DNA from: UBA12202 sp002691725 | Lineage (GTDB): Bacteria; Pseudomonadota; Alphaproteobacteria; Puniceispirillales; UBA1172 | Reading direction: 5' to 3' | DNA length: 64,000 nt | Assembly: GCA_965660675.1 (NCBI GenBank) | Contig: CBFIAU010000010.1 | Span: 1 to 64,000, forward strand | Shown here: one piece after another, positions 8,241-17,082 of the stretch | Layout of the letters: each line of letters starts with the position of its first letter | How positions within the stretch are numbered: position 1 is the first letter of the stretch | Program-made: the position numbers and the translations under genes | The notes under the pieces: model-generated | What the model was told of the DNA's origin: nothing | Databases searched by the model: none | What the model saw: the letters and a program-made list of their open reading frames with translations, nothing else

Positions 8241-10145
8241 TCAGATACGATCGCCCATGATATAAATCATGAAATCGTATAATCCTGCGCCTTTATGGTC
8301 GACCGCATCTTTGATGGCGAGATGAATACTGTTGGGGTTATTGCGATCCAGCATCACCATTTTCTGCCCATCCGAAAAATTTGCTGCCGCCAGCTTCACC
8401 GGAATATCATCAAGGATCAGCTTCAGCCGTGCAATATTGGCATTCAGCCATTTCTGTTCAAGGTCTTCCTCACCTGCCGGGAAGATATAGCGGCGGTCAA
8501 CCAACTGTTTGATATGAAGAACCCGTTCGGCAATTTCCTGAAGCTTTGAATACCCACCAATGATATTAACAGCGTCGCGCACATCACGGTTATAACCATG
8601 TCCGTCCTTGCGTAGCACTGGTTGCGGCGGCAACGAATAGAACGGCTGTTGAGGTGGCGGTGACGGCATGTTCTGTCCCTTATCACAGGCCACGATATGA
8701 TCAATACCCTTGAATGGCCCCGAATCAGAAATCATGGCAGCAGAAATGGTCTGGCGCATAGTCGGCTGCTCCAAACCAGCTTTGATCAGCTTCTCTTTAG
8801 CGGATGGGAGACCATCTGGCCGGTCCTTTGCCATCGCATAGTTTTCTGAAGCCTCCAGCCCAAGCTGCTTTAGCGCCTTGGCCACAAGCATGCGGCTGGC
8901 GCTGGCTGGCACATGGCCGTGACGTCCGGCGAGGTAATCAACAATGCCGGGATAAAGCGTGTGGTATTTGTCACGCCCTTCCAATTGATGCCATAGCGAC
9001 AGAGCCGCCTGGCCAGTGGTATTCGCTGCATAAGGCGTCACTTGGGTTGGTTGCCCCAGATCATCCAGGATCTGATGTTGCATCTGATAGATCGCTATTT
9101 GGATGCGGTCCCAATCAGCGTGTTTATCGCCCTTTCCGAGCAGACGTCCAAGCGTATCAACAAGGCCAGGTATAGATTTTAGTGTCGCCGATGCCCCACC
9201 GGGTGTTCGTGCTGCATACATCGATTTGACGAGGTCTGCATTATACCTTGACTCGAACTCACGATAACGGAAACGCAGCCCATAAAGGGAAAACATGCTG
9301 GCCTTAATGGCATCAATATCCAACTGCGGCGATTCGGCTGCAATCCGCTCATCTGGATAATTTTTGATAAGGTCCACCATTTTGTTCATGCTTGGCTGTG
9401 CTGTTGAGCCGGCAAGCGCAGGGTGCTGAACATCCATAGTGATGGCCTTGTTCTGTTCAATAGAGGCCAAGCTTGCCGCCATGTAGCAGGCAGGTGCTTC
9501 GCCATAAGTGGAATGGGCGTGAATGGTCACATCCTGATCAGGAAAGCGCCGATAGAGGGCTGATACAAGTTCATAAACAAAATACGGACTCAGACGGCCG
9601 CTCGCCGATTTTAAGTAAAACCCGCTATGGCCAAGCGCCACCAGTTGATCGGCGAATGTCAGACATTTGCCAACAGTGACATTAGGATTGTCTTCAATAC
9701 AGATTGTTCCCTGGACGGTGATGTCAAATCCGGCGGCCTGCGCCTCCGCCACAGCCTCAGCAACACCAGCCAGACAACGCGCGTCATTTAACCCGTGAAA
9801 GTTCTGCAAGACATTCATTCCCATAGCGGCATATTCAAAGACCAACCCCCTGATCACATCATAGGGTTGAGGCTTATAGCCGAAAAGGAAATCACCACGG
9901 ATCAGGGCTGACTGCCTGACCCCAAGGGTTTTGAAATGGGAAACTAATTTTTCGACTTCCGCCCATTCGTCACGACCTTTCTTGGCAAAAATATCAAAGA
10001 ATGTGCCGCCACCTGTTTGAATGGTATCTGTGCCGATAAGATGTGCAGTTGGATAGGAATCGATGATTTCTTGAGCAGACGGGTTTGTCCCAAATAGGGA
10101 TTGAATGGCGTCGCGTAACACGTCCTGAAATTTTATTTTTGTCAT
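8241..10145 (-). CDS. pyruvate/oxaloacetate carboxyltransferase-domain protein lacking a biotin domain
   Basis: This 634-residue protein has an HMGL-like TIM barrel followed by a PYC_OADA-type domain, as in oxaloacetate decarboxylase alpha or pyruvate carboxylase subunit B. The metal-binding Asp is kept in RDAIQS (residues 11-16; the family usual is RDAHQS). A lysine sits where the carbamylated lysine is expected (LKSASG, usual KDMAG), and HAH replaces the usual HTH metal ligands. The C-terminal part (about 470-634, with a proline run PSPPPQQP) has no AMKM biotin-attachment motif. It may be an aldolase or lyase on a keto acid, or need a separate biotin carrier; no accB or accC gene is nearby. 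The membrane hydroxylase gene lies upstream on the same strand, separated by 46 bp. Confidence 0.7.
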   Translation of the reverse strand: MTKIKFQDVLRDAIQSLFGTNPSAQEIIDSYPTAHLIGTDTIQTGGGTFFDIFAKKGRDEWAEVEKLVSHFKTLGVRQSALIRGDFLFGYKPQPYDVIRGLVFEYAAMGMNVLQNFHGLNDARCLAGVAEAVAEAQAAGFDITVQGTICIEDNPNVTVGKCLTFADQLVALGHSGFYLKSASGRLSPYFVYELVSALYRRFPDQDVTIHAHSTYGEAPACYMAASLASIEQNKAITMDVQHPALAGSTAQPSMNKMVDLIKNYPDERIAAESPQLDIDAIKASMFSLYGLRFRYREFESRYNADLVKSMYAARTPGGASATLKSIPGLVDTLGRLLGKGDKHADWDRIQIAIYQMQHQILDDLGQPTQVTPYAANTTGQAALSLWHQLEGRDKYHTLYPGIVDYLAGRHGHVPASASRMLVAKALKQLGLEASENYAMAKDRPDGLPSAKEKLIKAGLEQPTMRQTISAAMISDSGPFKGIDHIVACDKGQNMPSPPPQQPFYSLPPQPVLRKDGHGYNRDVRDAVNIIGGYSKLQEIAERVLHIKQLVDRRYIFPAGEEDLEQKWLNANIARLKLILDDIPVKLAAANFSDGQKMVMLDRNNPNSIHLAIKDAVDHKGAGLYDFMIYIMGDRI

Positions 10146-10191
10146 GAATTAGTATTTAACCTACCTGGCATAGTGGTGTCAAAGTGATCAG

Positions 10192-11199
10192 CTAGAGTTT
10201 CCGCGACGCCCTGATCTGGCTCATGGCGTTCGGACTACCATCATGAAAGGTGCCAAACCATTTATCCCACGGCATATCCACCGAGCCATAATTGCAATCA
10301 AAATAGCGATGGTGAAGCTGATGATGGAAATGGCCAATCGCCAAACGCTTTTTATTCTTGACCAGGAGCGCATCAAATCCGGTATGCCCAAACACCGCCC
10401 CCAGGGAAAGCGAATAGAGATGAAAGATAATATGCACGGGATGTGTCGGCACAATCAGATGGATCAGTACCGATGAGAAATAAAACAAATGCTCCACCGG
10501 ATGCATAGAGACGCCAGAAAACGGCCCAGTAGCAATATTCCTGTGGTGCAACGCATGCACCCTGTCATAGAGAAACTTGACGTGCAATAACCGATGCACA
10601 CAGTAAAAATGAAACGCGATCCAGATATAAATCAATGGCAGAGCCAGAATAAACCAGATGGGATGATCTTGAAATGTGATCATTTGCACATAGCCATTAG
10701 CCATGGCCCAGACCATCAGTACCTCAAAACATGACCAGATCAGCACGCCACTAACCAACGCATAAAACATATTATCCAAGAGCTGATTGTTAAACAGAAA
10801 GCGGCTGCCTTTGGACATAAAGGATGGGACATATTTCAAATCTGTCCCCTGTTTTTTCCGGGCAAAGAAATAGTAATGCAGCACGCCAGCAACCACCAAC
10901 AACACCAGAAAATTCCGCAGCCAGATGCCGCCCACCCATGACCAATGAAGGCTCATAGCGGTTTCCATATTGGGGCTGAGCAAGTGCCAAGACAAGATAG
11001 CCAGAAGCACAAAAATGGTTCCCTCTGATAGCACCAGCCAGCTATCACGATAATAGGTCAGTGTATCTTTCCAACGGATTGGCCATGAAAATAGCGGATT
11101 ATTATCTATTGGAATCGGCGGATGATAATTCCATTCTGACTTTGCGCTCGCCGCGCTGTTTGGACGGGTGCCGGGTTTTGGTGAGGAAGGCGTATCCAT
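10192..11199 (-). CDS. membrane fatty-acid-hydroxylase / sterol-desaturase family protein, paralogue 1
   Basis: This integral membrane di-iron oxygenase has several hydrophobic helices and the family's histidine boxes: HRLLH, HALHHRN, and HQLHHRYFDCNYG near the C-terminus. The family hydroxylates or desaturates lipids, sterols or carotenoids with O2. An open frame extends to a GTG at 11229, but the ATG at 11199 follows GAGGTG at good spacing and is the more likely start. It is one of three related genes in this window (others at 26893-27897 and 50267-51322), sharing an N-terminal W-N-x-x-P box and an FSWP motif. The substrate is unknown. Confidence 0.82.
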   Translation of the reverse strand: MDTPSSPKPGTRPNSAASAKSEWNYHPPIPIDNNPLFSWPIRWKDTLTYYRDSWLVLSEGTIFVLLAILSWHLLSPNMETAMSLHWSWVGGIWLRNFLVLLVVAGVLHYYFFARKKQGTDLKYVPSFMSKGSRFLFNNQLLDNMFYALVSGVLIWSCFEVLMVWAMANGYVQMITFQDHPIWFILALPLIYIWIAFHFYCVHRLLHVKFLYDRVHALHHRNIATGPFSGVSMHPVEHLFYFSSVLIHLIVPTHPVHIIFHLYSLSLGAVFGHTGFDALLVKNKKRLAIGHFHHQLHHRYFDCNYGSVDMPWDKWFGTFHDGSPNAMSQIRASRKL

Positions 11200-11424
11200 G
11201 CTGCACCTCATGCGATTGTTTTGAGTCACATTAATAATAAAAAGTTAAAATATGACAACGCTGTCGTCAATCCCTTACCGCCATCATGTCGCAAATTGTC
11301 AGAGTTGCAAACATATTAATTCAGGCCTTGCCTATATTATCATCCGCGTCCAAATCGCTGTTTTCATGTCATCGTCGTGATAAGTATGGATAGCAATAAA
11401 TGTCTTGCGGCGCATCTTGGTCTC

Positions 11425-11465
11425 CCCGCATGGCCAAGCCCGCATGGCCAAGCCCGCATTGCCAT
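11425..11465. repeat. 14-bp tandem repeat, nearly 3 copies
   Basis: The unit CCCGCATGGCCAAG occurs at 11425-11438 and 11439-11452, followed by a partial, altered third copy. It lies in the 293-bp gap between the hydroxylase and regulator genes. Confidence 0.85.
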
Positions 11466-11492
11466 GATAATGACGGTCAGCTTGACCTCAGT

Positions 11493-12899
11493 TTAACTTT
11501 CATATCGAGTTTCACCACGCCTGTTGGTGTCAGTTGTTAGCTCACCAAACAGCGGATCATGCGCACGTTGTGAACAATTACGCCGCAAGCATAAGTGACA
11601 ATTAATACCGATTTTGCTGAATGCTTCATCAACTGGCTTTTGGAAGGTTGATGTATAGACCAGTTTATGCGCGTGCTTAATCTCGCATCCAAGGGCGATG
11701 GCCAACCTGCGATCCTGCGTTTGCATGGAATAGGCAGGTCGCTCTGTTGTCCGCGCAAGGGTAAAAAACTTCTCACCATCAGGAAGCTCCACATATTGCG
11801 GCAAAATCACCCCAGGGGTTCGAAACGCCGTATGCAGATTCCAGACAGGGCAAGACCCCCCATATTCAGCAATGTTAAAGCTGGTTGCGTTAAACCGTTT
11901 AGTCACATTGCCGGCCTTATCAATTCGCAGAAAGAAAAACGGCACACCGCGCCTGTTCTCGCGCTGTAAAGTTGTTAGGCGATGACAGACCTGCTCAAAT
12001 GATACAGCAAAGGCCGATGCCATGCGATCAACGTCATAGCTACTCTGTTCTGCCATAGCATGAAACGCATCATAGGGCATTAAAACCGCCGCCGCAAAAT
12101 AGTTGGCAAGCTCAACATGGCATCTGGCGATTGCCCGTTCCGAATCAATTCTACCAGTTGCCGTAATGTCGTGCAGAATATCTGACAATTCGACAAAACA
12201 CAGAACATGCGCTAGCTGAAATGTCCGATTTTGAAAATCCAGTGCCTCGGATAGCTGGATGATGCGGCTGTCAGCGTCATAAATGCGTAAGGAGTCATTC
12301 ATCTTCTCAACAGGCCTGGTGATAACCTCAATCGCATGGCGATCAAAAAGACGGTGCTTCAGTATATTATGGACATCATGCGGCTGACACTGCCATTCTT
12401 CGTTTAAATTTGCGGCGGCCTGTTCCAACACATCAAAATAGTTGAAATTATTGCGGAAAAAATCGTGAACAATACTTTCAGCAGATGAGGTCAGCAATTC
12501 CTGCGGCATACGCTCACTACCAAACCGCATAAGATTATCCATGGCGGTGCGATGGCTTTGATGAAGTTTAATGAAGTTCTGCACAAGCGATGGCGCATAA
12601 TCAATCGCTGAACGCAATTCCTGGATATCAGGCTGACTGCCAGCAAATAAGGGGTCTTGGACAGCATTTCTTAAATCCGCCAAAATATTTGCGCTTTTGT
12701 CCATAACAACATCGCGCCAATCCACATTATAATGATCGGCAAGCGCCATTAACACTGGCACCGACAGGCTACGCTGATTCTTTTCAAGAAGGTTTACATA
12801 GGCAGCACTTATGCCCAAGACCCGTGCCATTTCAGCCTGCGTTTGGCCAGCGTCGCGGCGTAACTGACGCAGCTGTGTCCCAATAAATGTCTTTTGCAC
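11493..12899 (-). CDS. XRE-family regulator with ImmA/IrrE-like domain (short-chain fatty-acyl regulator type, ScfR/RamB/PrpR-like)
   Basis: From the GTG at 12899 the product is 468 residues, the usual family length. An N-terminal helix-turn-helix (about 5-60, QTQAEMARVLGISAAYVNLLEKNQ) is followed by an ImmA/IrrE-type middle region (ELANYFAAAVLMP). The C-terminal DUF2083-like part has the Cys-rich ending INCHLCLRRNCSQRA. Relatives control propionate, glyoxylate or acetate metabolism and sense acyl-CoAs. An open frame reaches an ATG at 12998, but those 33 extra residues are encoded by AT-rich promoter-like DNA, while the GTG has AGGG upstream. It is divergent from the aminotransferase at 13038 and likely regulates it and itself. 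Confidence 0.85.
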   Translation of the reverse strand: MQKTFIGTQLRQLRRDAGQTQAEMARVLGISAAYVNLLEKNQRSLSVPVLMALADHYNVDWRDVVMDKSANILADLRNAVQDPLFAGSQPDIQELRSAIDYAPSLVQNFIKLHQSHRTAMDNLMRFGSERMPQELLTSSAESIVHDFFRNNFNYFDVLEQAAANLNEEWQCQPHDVHNILKHRLFDRHAIEVITRPVEKMNDSLRIYDADSRIIQLSEALDFQNRTFQLAHVLCFVELSDILHDITATGRIDSERAIARCHVELANYFAAAVLMPYDAFHAMAEQSSYDVDRMASAFAVSFEQVCHRLTTLQRENRRGVPFFFLRIDKAGNVTKRFNATSFNIAEYGGSCPVWNLHTAFRTPGVILPQYVELPDGEKFFTLARTTERPAYSMQTQDRRLAIALGCEIKHAHKLVYTSTFQKPVDEAFSKIGINCHLCLRRNCSQRAHDPLFGELTTDTNRRGETRYES

Positions 12900-13037
12900 A
12901 GATAAACCCTGATATGATTTATTAACAAAATTAACATATATTAGTTTTGTAAATAAAACAACACACACTAAAACACTTATTTTCGTGATTTTTTCCAATT
13001 TTGAACGATATTAGTTCTGAGAGACGAGGAGAGAGAC
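12900..13037. promoter_or_regulatory. divergent promoter region with AT-rich operator-like sequence
   Basis: This 138-bp region serves the regulator (minus) and the aminotransferase (plus). It holds AACAAAATTAACATATATT at 12924-12942, which recurs exactly at 36254-36272 upstream of the proteorhodopsin, and a TTTTGTAAATAAAA stretch at about 12945-12958 that vaguely resembles the TTTGCAAA core of RamB-type sites. A GAGGAGAG ribosome-binding site precedes the aminotransferase ATG. Confidence 0.5.
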
Positions 13038-14228
13038 ATGATTGGTTTTAAAACATTGGCCGTACCCGGCCCAACAAATATGCCATTTGAAGTTCGGCGA
13101 GCAATGGAAGTTCCACTTGAAGACCATCGCGCCCCCGATTTTCCAGAGTTTACCTTACCGCTTTTCCGCGATATCAAAACGATTTTTCAGACCCAGACTG
13201 GCCATGTCTTCATCTTTGCCGGCTCAGGTACAGGCGGATGGGAAGCCGCAATCACAAACACGCTATCCGCTGGTGACAAGGTATTAGGCTCCAGCTTTGG
13301 TCAGTTTTCATCGCTTTGGGTTGCGATGTGCCGCCGCTTTAAGCTTGATGTTGTCAACTGCGATTCGGCGTGGGGTACTGGTGTTCCGATCAGTGAATAT
13401 CAGACCATTCTTGAAAATGATAAAAACCATGAGATTAAAGCCGTGCTGGTGTGCCACAACGAAACCGCCACTGGCGTGACCAGTAATGTTGCAGAAGTCC
13501 GCAACATCCTTGACCAACTTGACCACCCTGCTTTGTTGTTTGTCGATGGCGTAAGCTCAATTGGTAGCATTGATTTCCGCATGGATGAATGGGGCGTTGA
13601 TGTGGCTGTGTCAGGCTCACAAAAAGGGTTCATGATGCCAACTGGGCTTAGCCTTGTCGGGGTGAGCCAGAAAGCCTTGGATGCTGCCGCGAATTCAAAC
13701 CTGCCAAATGGTTATTTTGATTTCCAGGATATGCTGAAAATGAATGAACAGGGCTATTTCCCTTTCACGCCTGCCGCTACTTTATTAAGGGGTTTGCGCG
13801 CATCAATTGATATGCTCAATGACGAAGGCCTGACAAATGTCTTTGAACGTCATCGTCATTTAGCTAATGGTGTGCGGGCAGCGGTTAATGCATGGGGCTT
13901 GCGCAATTGTGCTGCCGCGCCTAAATGGCATTCGGATACGGTTACGGCGATTGTTGTTCCCGAAGACATTAATGCCAATGATGTGATCAAGGCGGCCTAT
14001 CATAATTATGGGGTTTCTCTTGGCGGCGGTCTGGGTCAAGTCGCTGGCAAGGTGTTCCGTATTGGTCATCTTGGATGGCTCAATGAAACCATGATACTGC
14101 AAGCTCTTGGCGGTGTTGAAATGGCCATGCTTGATGTTGGAATGAAGTTCCAGCCAGGCGCCGGTGTTGGTGCGGCGATCCAACATTACGCCCAGTTCAA
14201 TAAACCAATGACAATGGCCGCTGAATAA
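13038..14228 (+). CDS. class V aminotransferase, serine-glyoxylate / aspartate-glyoxylate type
   Basis: This 396-residue PLP enzyme is of the alanine/serine-glyoxylate aminotransferase group. The N-terminal PGPTNMP and DHRAPDFP motifs, the glycine-rich SGTGGWEAA loop (63-71), the PLP-contacting Asp170 in FVDGVSSIGS and the Schiff-base Lys196 in SGSQKG are all present. It transfers an amino group from serine, aspartate or a similar donor to glyoxylate, a key step in C1/C2 metabolism of methylotrophs and marine bacteria. Serine versus aspartate cannot be decided by eye. Divergence from a short-chain acyl-CoA regulator supports a role in glyoxylate metabolism. Confidence 0.85.
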   Translation: MIGFKTLAVPGPTNMPFEVRRAMEVPLEDHRAPDFPEFTLPLFRDIKTIFQTQTGHVFIFAGSGTGGWEAAITNTLSAGDKVLGSSFGQFSSLWVAMCRRFKLDVVNCDSAWGTGVPISEYQTILENDKNHEIKAVLVCHNETATGVTSNVAEVRNILDQLDHPALLFVDGVSSIGSIDFRMDEWGVDVAVSGSQKGFMMPTGLSLVGVSQKALDAAANSNLPNGYFDFQDMLKMNEQGYFPFTPAATLLRGLRASIDMLNDEGLTNVFERHRHLANGVRAAVNAWGLRNCAAAPKWHSDTVTAIVVPEDINANDVIKAAYHNYGVSLGGGLGQVAGKVFRIGHLGWLNETMILQALGGVEMAMLDVGMKFQPGAGVGAAIQHYAQFNKPMTMAAE

Positions 14229-14245
14229 AACCAATTATACTCAGA

Positions 14246-14306
14246 ACCCCTGATTAGCTTATAGATCAGCTATTTGGTCAGGCGCTTGATCAGGGGTGCT
14301 TTTTTA
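14246..14306 (+). terminator. rho-independent terminator after the aminotransferase gene
   Basis: The inverted repeat ACCCCTGAT (14246-14254) and ATCAGGGGT (14289-14297) forms a nine-pair stem with a 34-base loop, and GCTTTTTTA follows. It ends the aminotransferase transcript. Confidence 0.8.
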
Positions 14307-14342
14307 GCCAGTCTTTTTGGGCGTTATGGCCTTGCGTATCGG

Positions 14343-15035
14343 TTAGATTTGAACGGATGATGCCATTTTGTTAGGGCTCATCAAATTATCACGAACTTCT
14401 TCAAGATGCTCACGCATTAGCGATGCAGAAAGCTCAGGGTCGCGTTGGGAAATCGCGGTGATAATCTTTTCATGTTGCGAAAAACTATGGTGATTGGTTG
14501 GCGGGACATCCGAATGTTGCCGCAATCGTCCCCATACAACAGCCCGCCGAATGGCGTTCAGCTGATCAAAAAGGGCAAGTAAAACAATATTACCAGAGGC
14601 GATGGCTATGATCCTGTGCAGACGGTTATCCGCATTTTCATATTGCCGCCAGTTTTGCGCTGCCCGTTGCGCCACCATACAGCGGTTTAATTCATCAATA
14701 TGAATACTTGCGGCATTCATGGCGGCCTGTTGGCAAATAATTGGTTCAATAAGGATACGGGCATTCATCACTTCCAGGGGGTTAGACTGATCAGCAACTT
14801 TACCCACAACAGAAAGCTCATCAACAGGTTTAGTGCCAATAAATGTGCCTTTGCCAACCTGACGCCATAACTCGCCATTGTTTTCCAATGTTGCTAAAGC
14901 CTTGCGCAGATCGCCGCGCGACACGCCTAATATCTCGGCAAACTCACGTTCAGGAGGCAGGCGACCATTAGACGGTAGCTTACGTTGCGCAAGCCAAGCT
15001 CTTAATTGGATTAATGCCCCATCTGCTGTTGTCAC
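14343..15035 (-). CDS. GntR-family transcriptional regulator, FadR/FCD subfamily
   Basis: From the GTG at 15035 this is a 230-residue repressor-type protein with an N-terminal winged helix (RLPPEREFAEILGVSRGDLRKAL) and an all-helical FCD ligand domain, where acidic and histidine residues usually bind a metal and a carboxylate. The frame opens further upstream (GTG at 15068), but a strong GGAGGA stands five bases before the GTG at 15035, which decides the start. The gene is divergent from the ABC operon at 15231-19322 and probably represses it until the imported acid or its catabolite is present. Confidence 0.85.
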   Translation of the reverse strand: MTTADGALIQLRAWLAQRKLPSNGRLPPEREFAEILGVSRGDLRKALATLENNGELWRQVGKGTFIGTKPVDELSVVGKVADQSNPLEVMNARILIEPIICQQAAMNAASIHIDELNRCMVAQRAAQNWRQYENADNRLHRIIAIASGNIVLLALFDQLNAIRRAVVWGRLRQHSDVPPTNHHSFSQHEKIITAISQRDPELSASLMREHLEEVRDNLMSPNKMASSVQI

Positions 15036-15083
15036 TATTTCCTCCATTGTTGTGACCATAAATGGCACATCACAATAATGGTA

Positions 15084-15112
15084 GTCAATGCTTCGACCAA
15101 TGCTTGACCAAT
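15084..15112. promoter_or_regulatory. three direct repeats, candidate GntR operator
   Basis: GTCAATGCTTC, GACCAATGCTT and GACCAAT follow one another at 15084-15112, about one helical turn apart, in the divergent promoter between the GntR gene and the ABC operon. An inverted TTGGT element lies further on at about 15151. GntR/FCD proteins commonly bind TGGT/ACCA half-sites, so this is a reasonable operator candidate. Confidence 0.5.
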
Positions 15113-15230
15113 TATAAATTATATGTGATCAATTTTATATTGGTTAAAATTAAACCGCATAAAAAGCGTATGATCAATTTGAGGGACCGACAGGTTTGTC
15201 GTTACCATTTCAGCTCAAGGAGGAAAAATA

Positions 15231-16205
15231 ATGTTAAAATTAAAACAATACCTAAAGTTAACAGCGGCAACACTGGTGACGATGTTCACAGGGTTTGTCA
15301 GCACAGCGCAGGCGGATACGATTAAGATCGCTCTTGCTGAACCACCATCAGATGAACTGGCGCATATCTTTATTGCGCTTGAGAGAGCAAAAGCCAATGG
15401 TCTTGATTATGAATGGACAGCATTTGCCGATGAAGAACTGGCTATTCAGGCGATTTTAAGCGGCCAGATGGATATTGGATTTGGCACACCTTATTCGGTG
15501 ATGCAGCGTTCAAAAGCACCGATTCGTATTATTTTCCAGATGTCTAAACTAAAGTTTTTCCCAGTGACATCACAGAAATATTCAAGTTTGACGGACCTTG
15601 ATGGTGAGCCGATTATGCTGCATTCACGCGGTGGCGGTACAGATTCTATTGCTAATGTGATTGAAGACCGGATGAATATCACGTTTGGCAATCGCTCTTA
15701 TGTTCCCGGTTCCTCAAACCGGATTGCGGCGCTTATGGCTGGTCAAACAGACGCTACAATTGTTGACCTTTCCAACAAGAACAAGCTGATGAAGCTGCAG
15801 GGTGACAAGTTTAATGTGTTGCCGATGTTTGAGGTTGATGCCAGTGACGAAGCGCTGTTTGCCAATCTTGACTGGATGAAAGCAAACGAAGAAGAAGTGA
15901 ATATCTTTGTTTCCGCATTGGTCAGTGTGTATCAGGATATGCATGACGATCCATCAATAATCAAAAGAGAAACAAATCCGGATGGACCTATTGGCCAGCT
16001 GCCAAAAGAAGTGCTTGAGGGTCTTGATGGCTTCTTTAAGGATGCGGTCGAGGGTGGTCTTTACCATCCCACTGGCGGCGGCATGATTGCGGCAAAAGCA
16101 GATCTCGAATGGTATTCCATGGCAGGTCAGATTGAAGGCGATCCAGATACGCTTGATCCGAATGACTTCTGGTATTTTGCGCCGCTTGAACAGGCAACAA
16201 AGTAA
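15231..16205 (+). CDS. ABC transporter substrate-binding protein (NMT1/ThiY-like)
   Basis: This 324-residue periplasmic binding protein has a Sec signal peptide (likely cut after AQA at 26-28) and a mature start DTIKIALAEPPSDE. The pattern QAILSGQMDIGFGTPYSVMQ is typical of the NMT1 fold, where the ligand sits between two lobes. An AAGGAGG ribosome-binding site lies just upstream. It opens the operon binding protein, permease, ATPase, permease, FAH hydrolase. The FAH-family enzyme suggests an aromatic ring-cleavage product or similar acid as ligand, which is inference. Confidence 0.87.
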   Translation: MLKLKQYLKLTAATLVTMFTGFVSTAQADTIKIALAEPPSDELAHIFIALERAKANGLDYEWTAFADEELAIQAILSGQMDIGFGTPYSVMQRSKAPIRIIFQMSKLKFFPVTSQKYSSLTDLDGEPIMLHSRGGGTDSIANVIEDRMNITFGNRSYVPGSSNRIAALMAGQTDATIVDLSNKNKLMKLQGDKFNVLPMFEVDASDEALFANLDWMKANEEEVNIFVSALVSVYQDMHDDPSIIKRETNPDGPIGQLPKEVLEGLDGFFKDAVEGGLYHPTGGGMIAAKADLEWYSMAGQIEGDPDTLDPNDFWYFAPLEQATK

Positions 16206-16225
16206 ATAAAACGATGACTTACAGC

Positions 16226-16246
16226 GCAGGGCAATCATTGCCCTGC
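16226..16246 (+). terminator. intercistronic hairpin after the binding-protein gene
   Basis: GCAGGGCAA and TTGCCCTGC pair perfectly (nine bases, loop TCA) between the binding-protein and permease genes. No T-run follows, so it probably stabilises or partly terminates the upstream message, giving more binding protein than permease, rather than ending the operon. Confidence 0.75.
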
Positions 16247-16278
16247 TATCACCATCAGCCAAATATTGGATAACCCTC

Positions 16279-17046
16279 ATGCTAGCCAAACATCGTGCTA
16301 ATATCCTCAAACTAGTATCAGCTTTGGTTGTCTTTACGGCATGGGAAATTGCCGGCCGTGTGCCTGTCAGTTTTGCCTTTCCAACATTCTTTGAATCGTT
16401 ATCAGCATTCTGGGCGCTTTTGATTGATGGCACTATGTTCAAGGCCTATGCGGAAACATTAAAACCGTTAGTTATCGGGATTTTAATCTCAGCATTTTTC
16501 GGCATAGGGATAGGCTTATTTGTCGGCTTGAGCCGCAGCTTTGACTGGCTCGTCTCCCCCATATTTATCGTTATGCAAACAGCGCCTCTAGCCGCTTTGA
16601 TCCCGTTGCTGGTGATGGCTTACGGCATTGGGCTAACTTCTAAAGTGTTTGTTGTTTGTATTATGGCGATGCCAGTGATTGTTCTCAATACTGGCGGGGC
16701 GGTGCGTAACACGCCTGTCAATCTTATTGAAATGGGCGAGGCCTTTTTAGGCTCGCGGTTTCAAGTCATTATGAAAATCATTCTGCCTTCTGCCTTCCCA
16801 ATTATATTTGCGGGCCTGCGATTGGGTGTTTCGGCAGGCTTTATTGGCGCGATTTTGTCAGAGCTGAAGATTACCCCGACAGGGGTTGGCGATATTATTA
16901 CATATAGCCGGTCTATCGCGGATTATCCGAGCATGTATGCGGCAATTGCCTCAATTATCATTCTTGCCGTGCTCTTTCTTAATGTTCTGGAACGGATTGA
17001 AAATAAACTTTTGCAAGGGTCTCGAAAACCCTCTGCGCTCGACTAG
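16279..17046 (+). CDS. ABC transporter permease (SsuC/TauC-like)
   Basis: This 255-residue inner-membrane permease has about six transmembrane helices and an EAA loop in LIEMGEAFLGSRFQVIMK followed by ILPSAFPIIFAGLRLG. It is one of two different permeases in this operon (the other at 17859-18611) and should pair with it around the ATPase dimer. Confidence 0.9.
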   Translation: MLAKHRANILKLVSALVVFTAWEIAGRVPVSFAFPTFFESLSAFWALLIDGTMFKAYAETLKPLVIGILISAFFGIGIGLFVGLSRSFDWLVSPIFIVMQTAPLAALIPLLVMAYGIGLTSKVFVVCIMAMPVIVLNTGGAVRNTPVNLIEMGEAFLGSRFQVIMKIILPSAFPIIFAGLRLGVSAGFIGAILSELKITPTGVGDIITYSRSIADYPSMYAAIASIIILAVLFLNVLERIENKLLQGSRKPSALD

Positions 17047-17082
17047 TGTGAAATCATTAAACATAGAAATCATGTGGGAAAA

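Noticed and set aside
12900..12998. 33-residue N-terminal extension of the ScfR-like regulator with a hydrophobic helix
   Set aside because: It is encoded by AT-rich divergent-promoter DNA and exceeds the normal family length; the GTG at 12899 has a ribosome-binding site.
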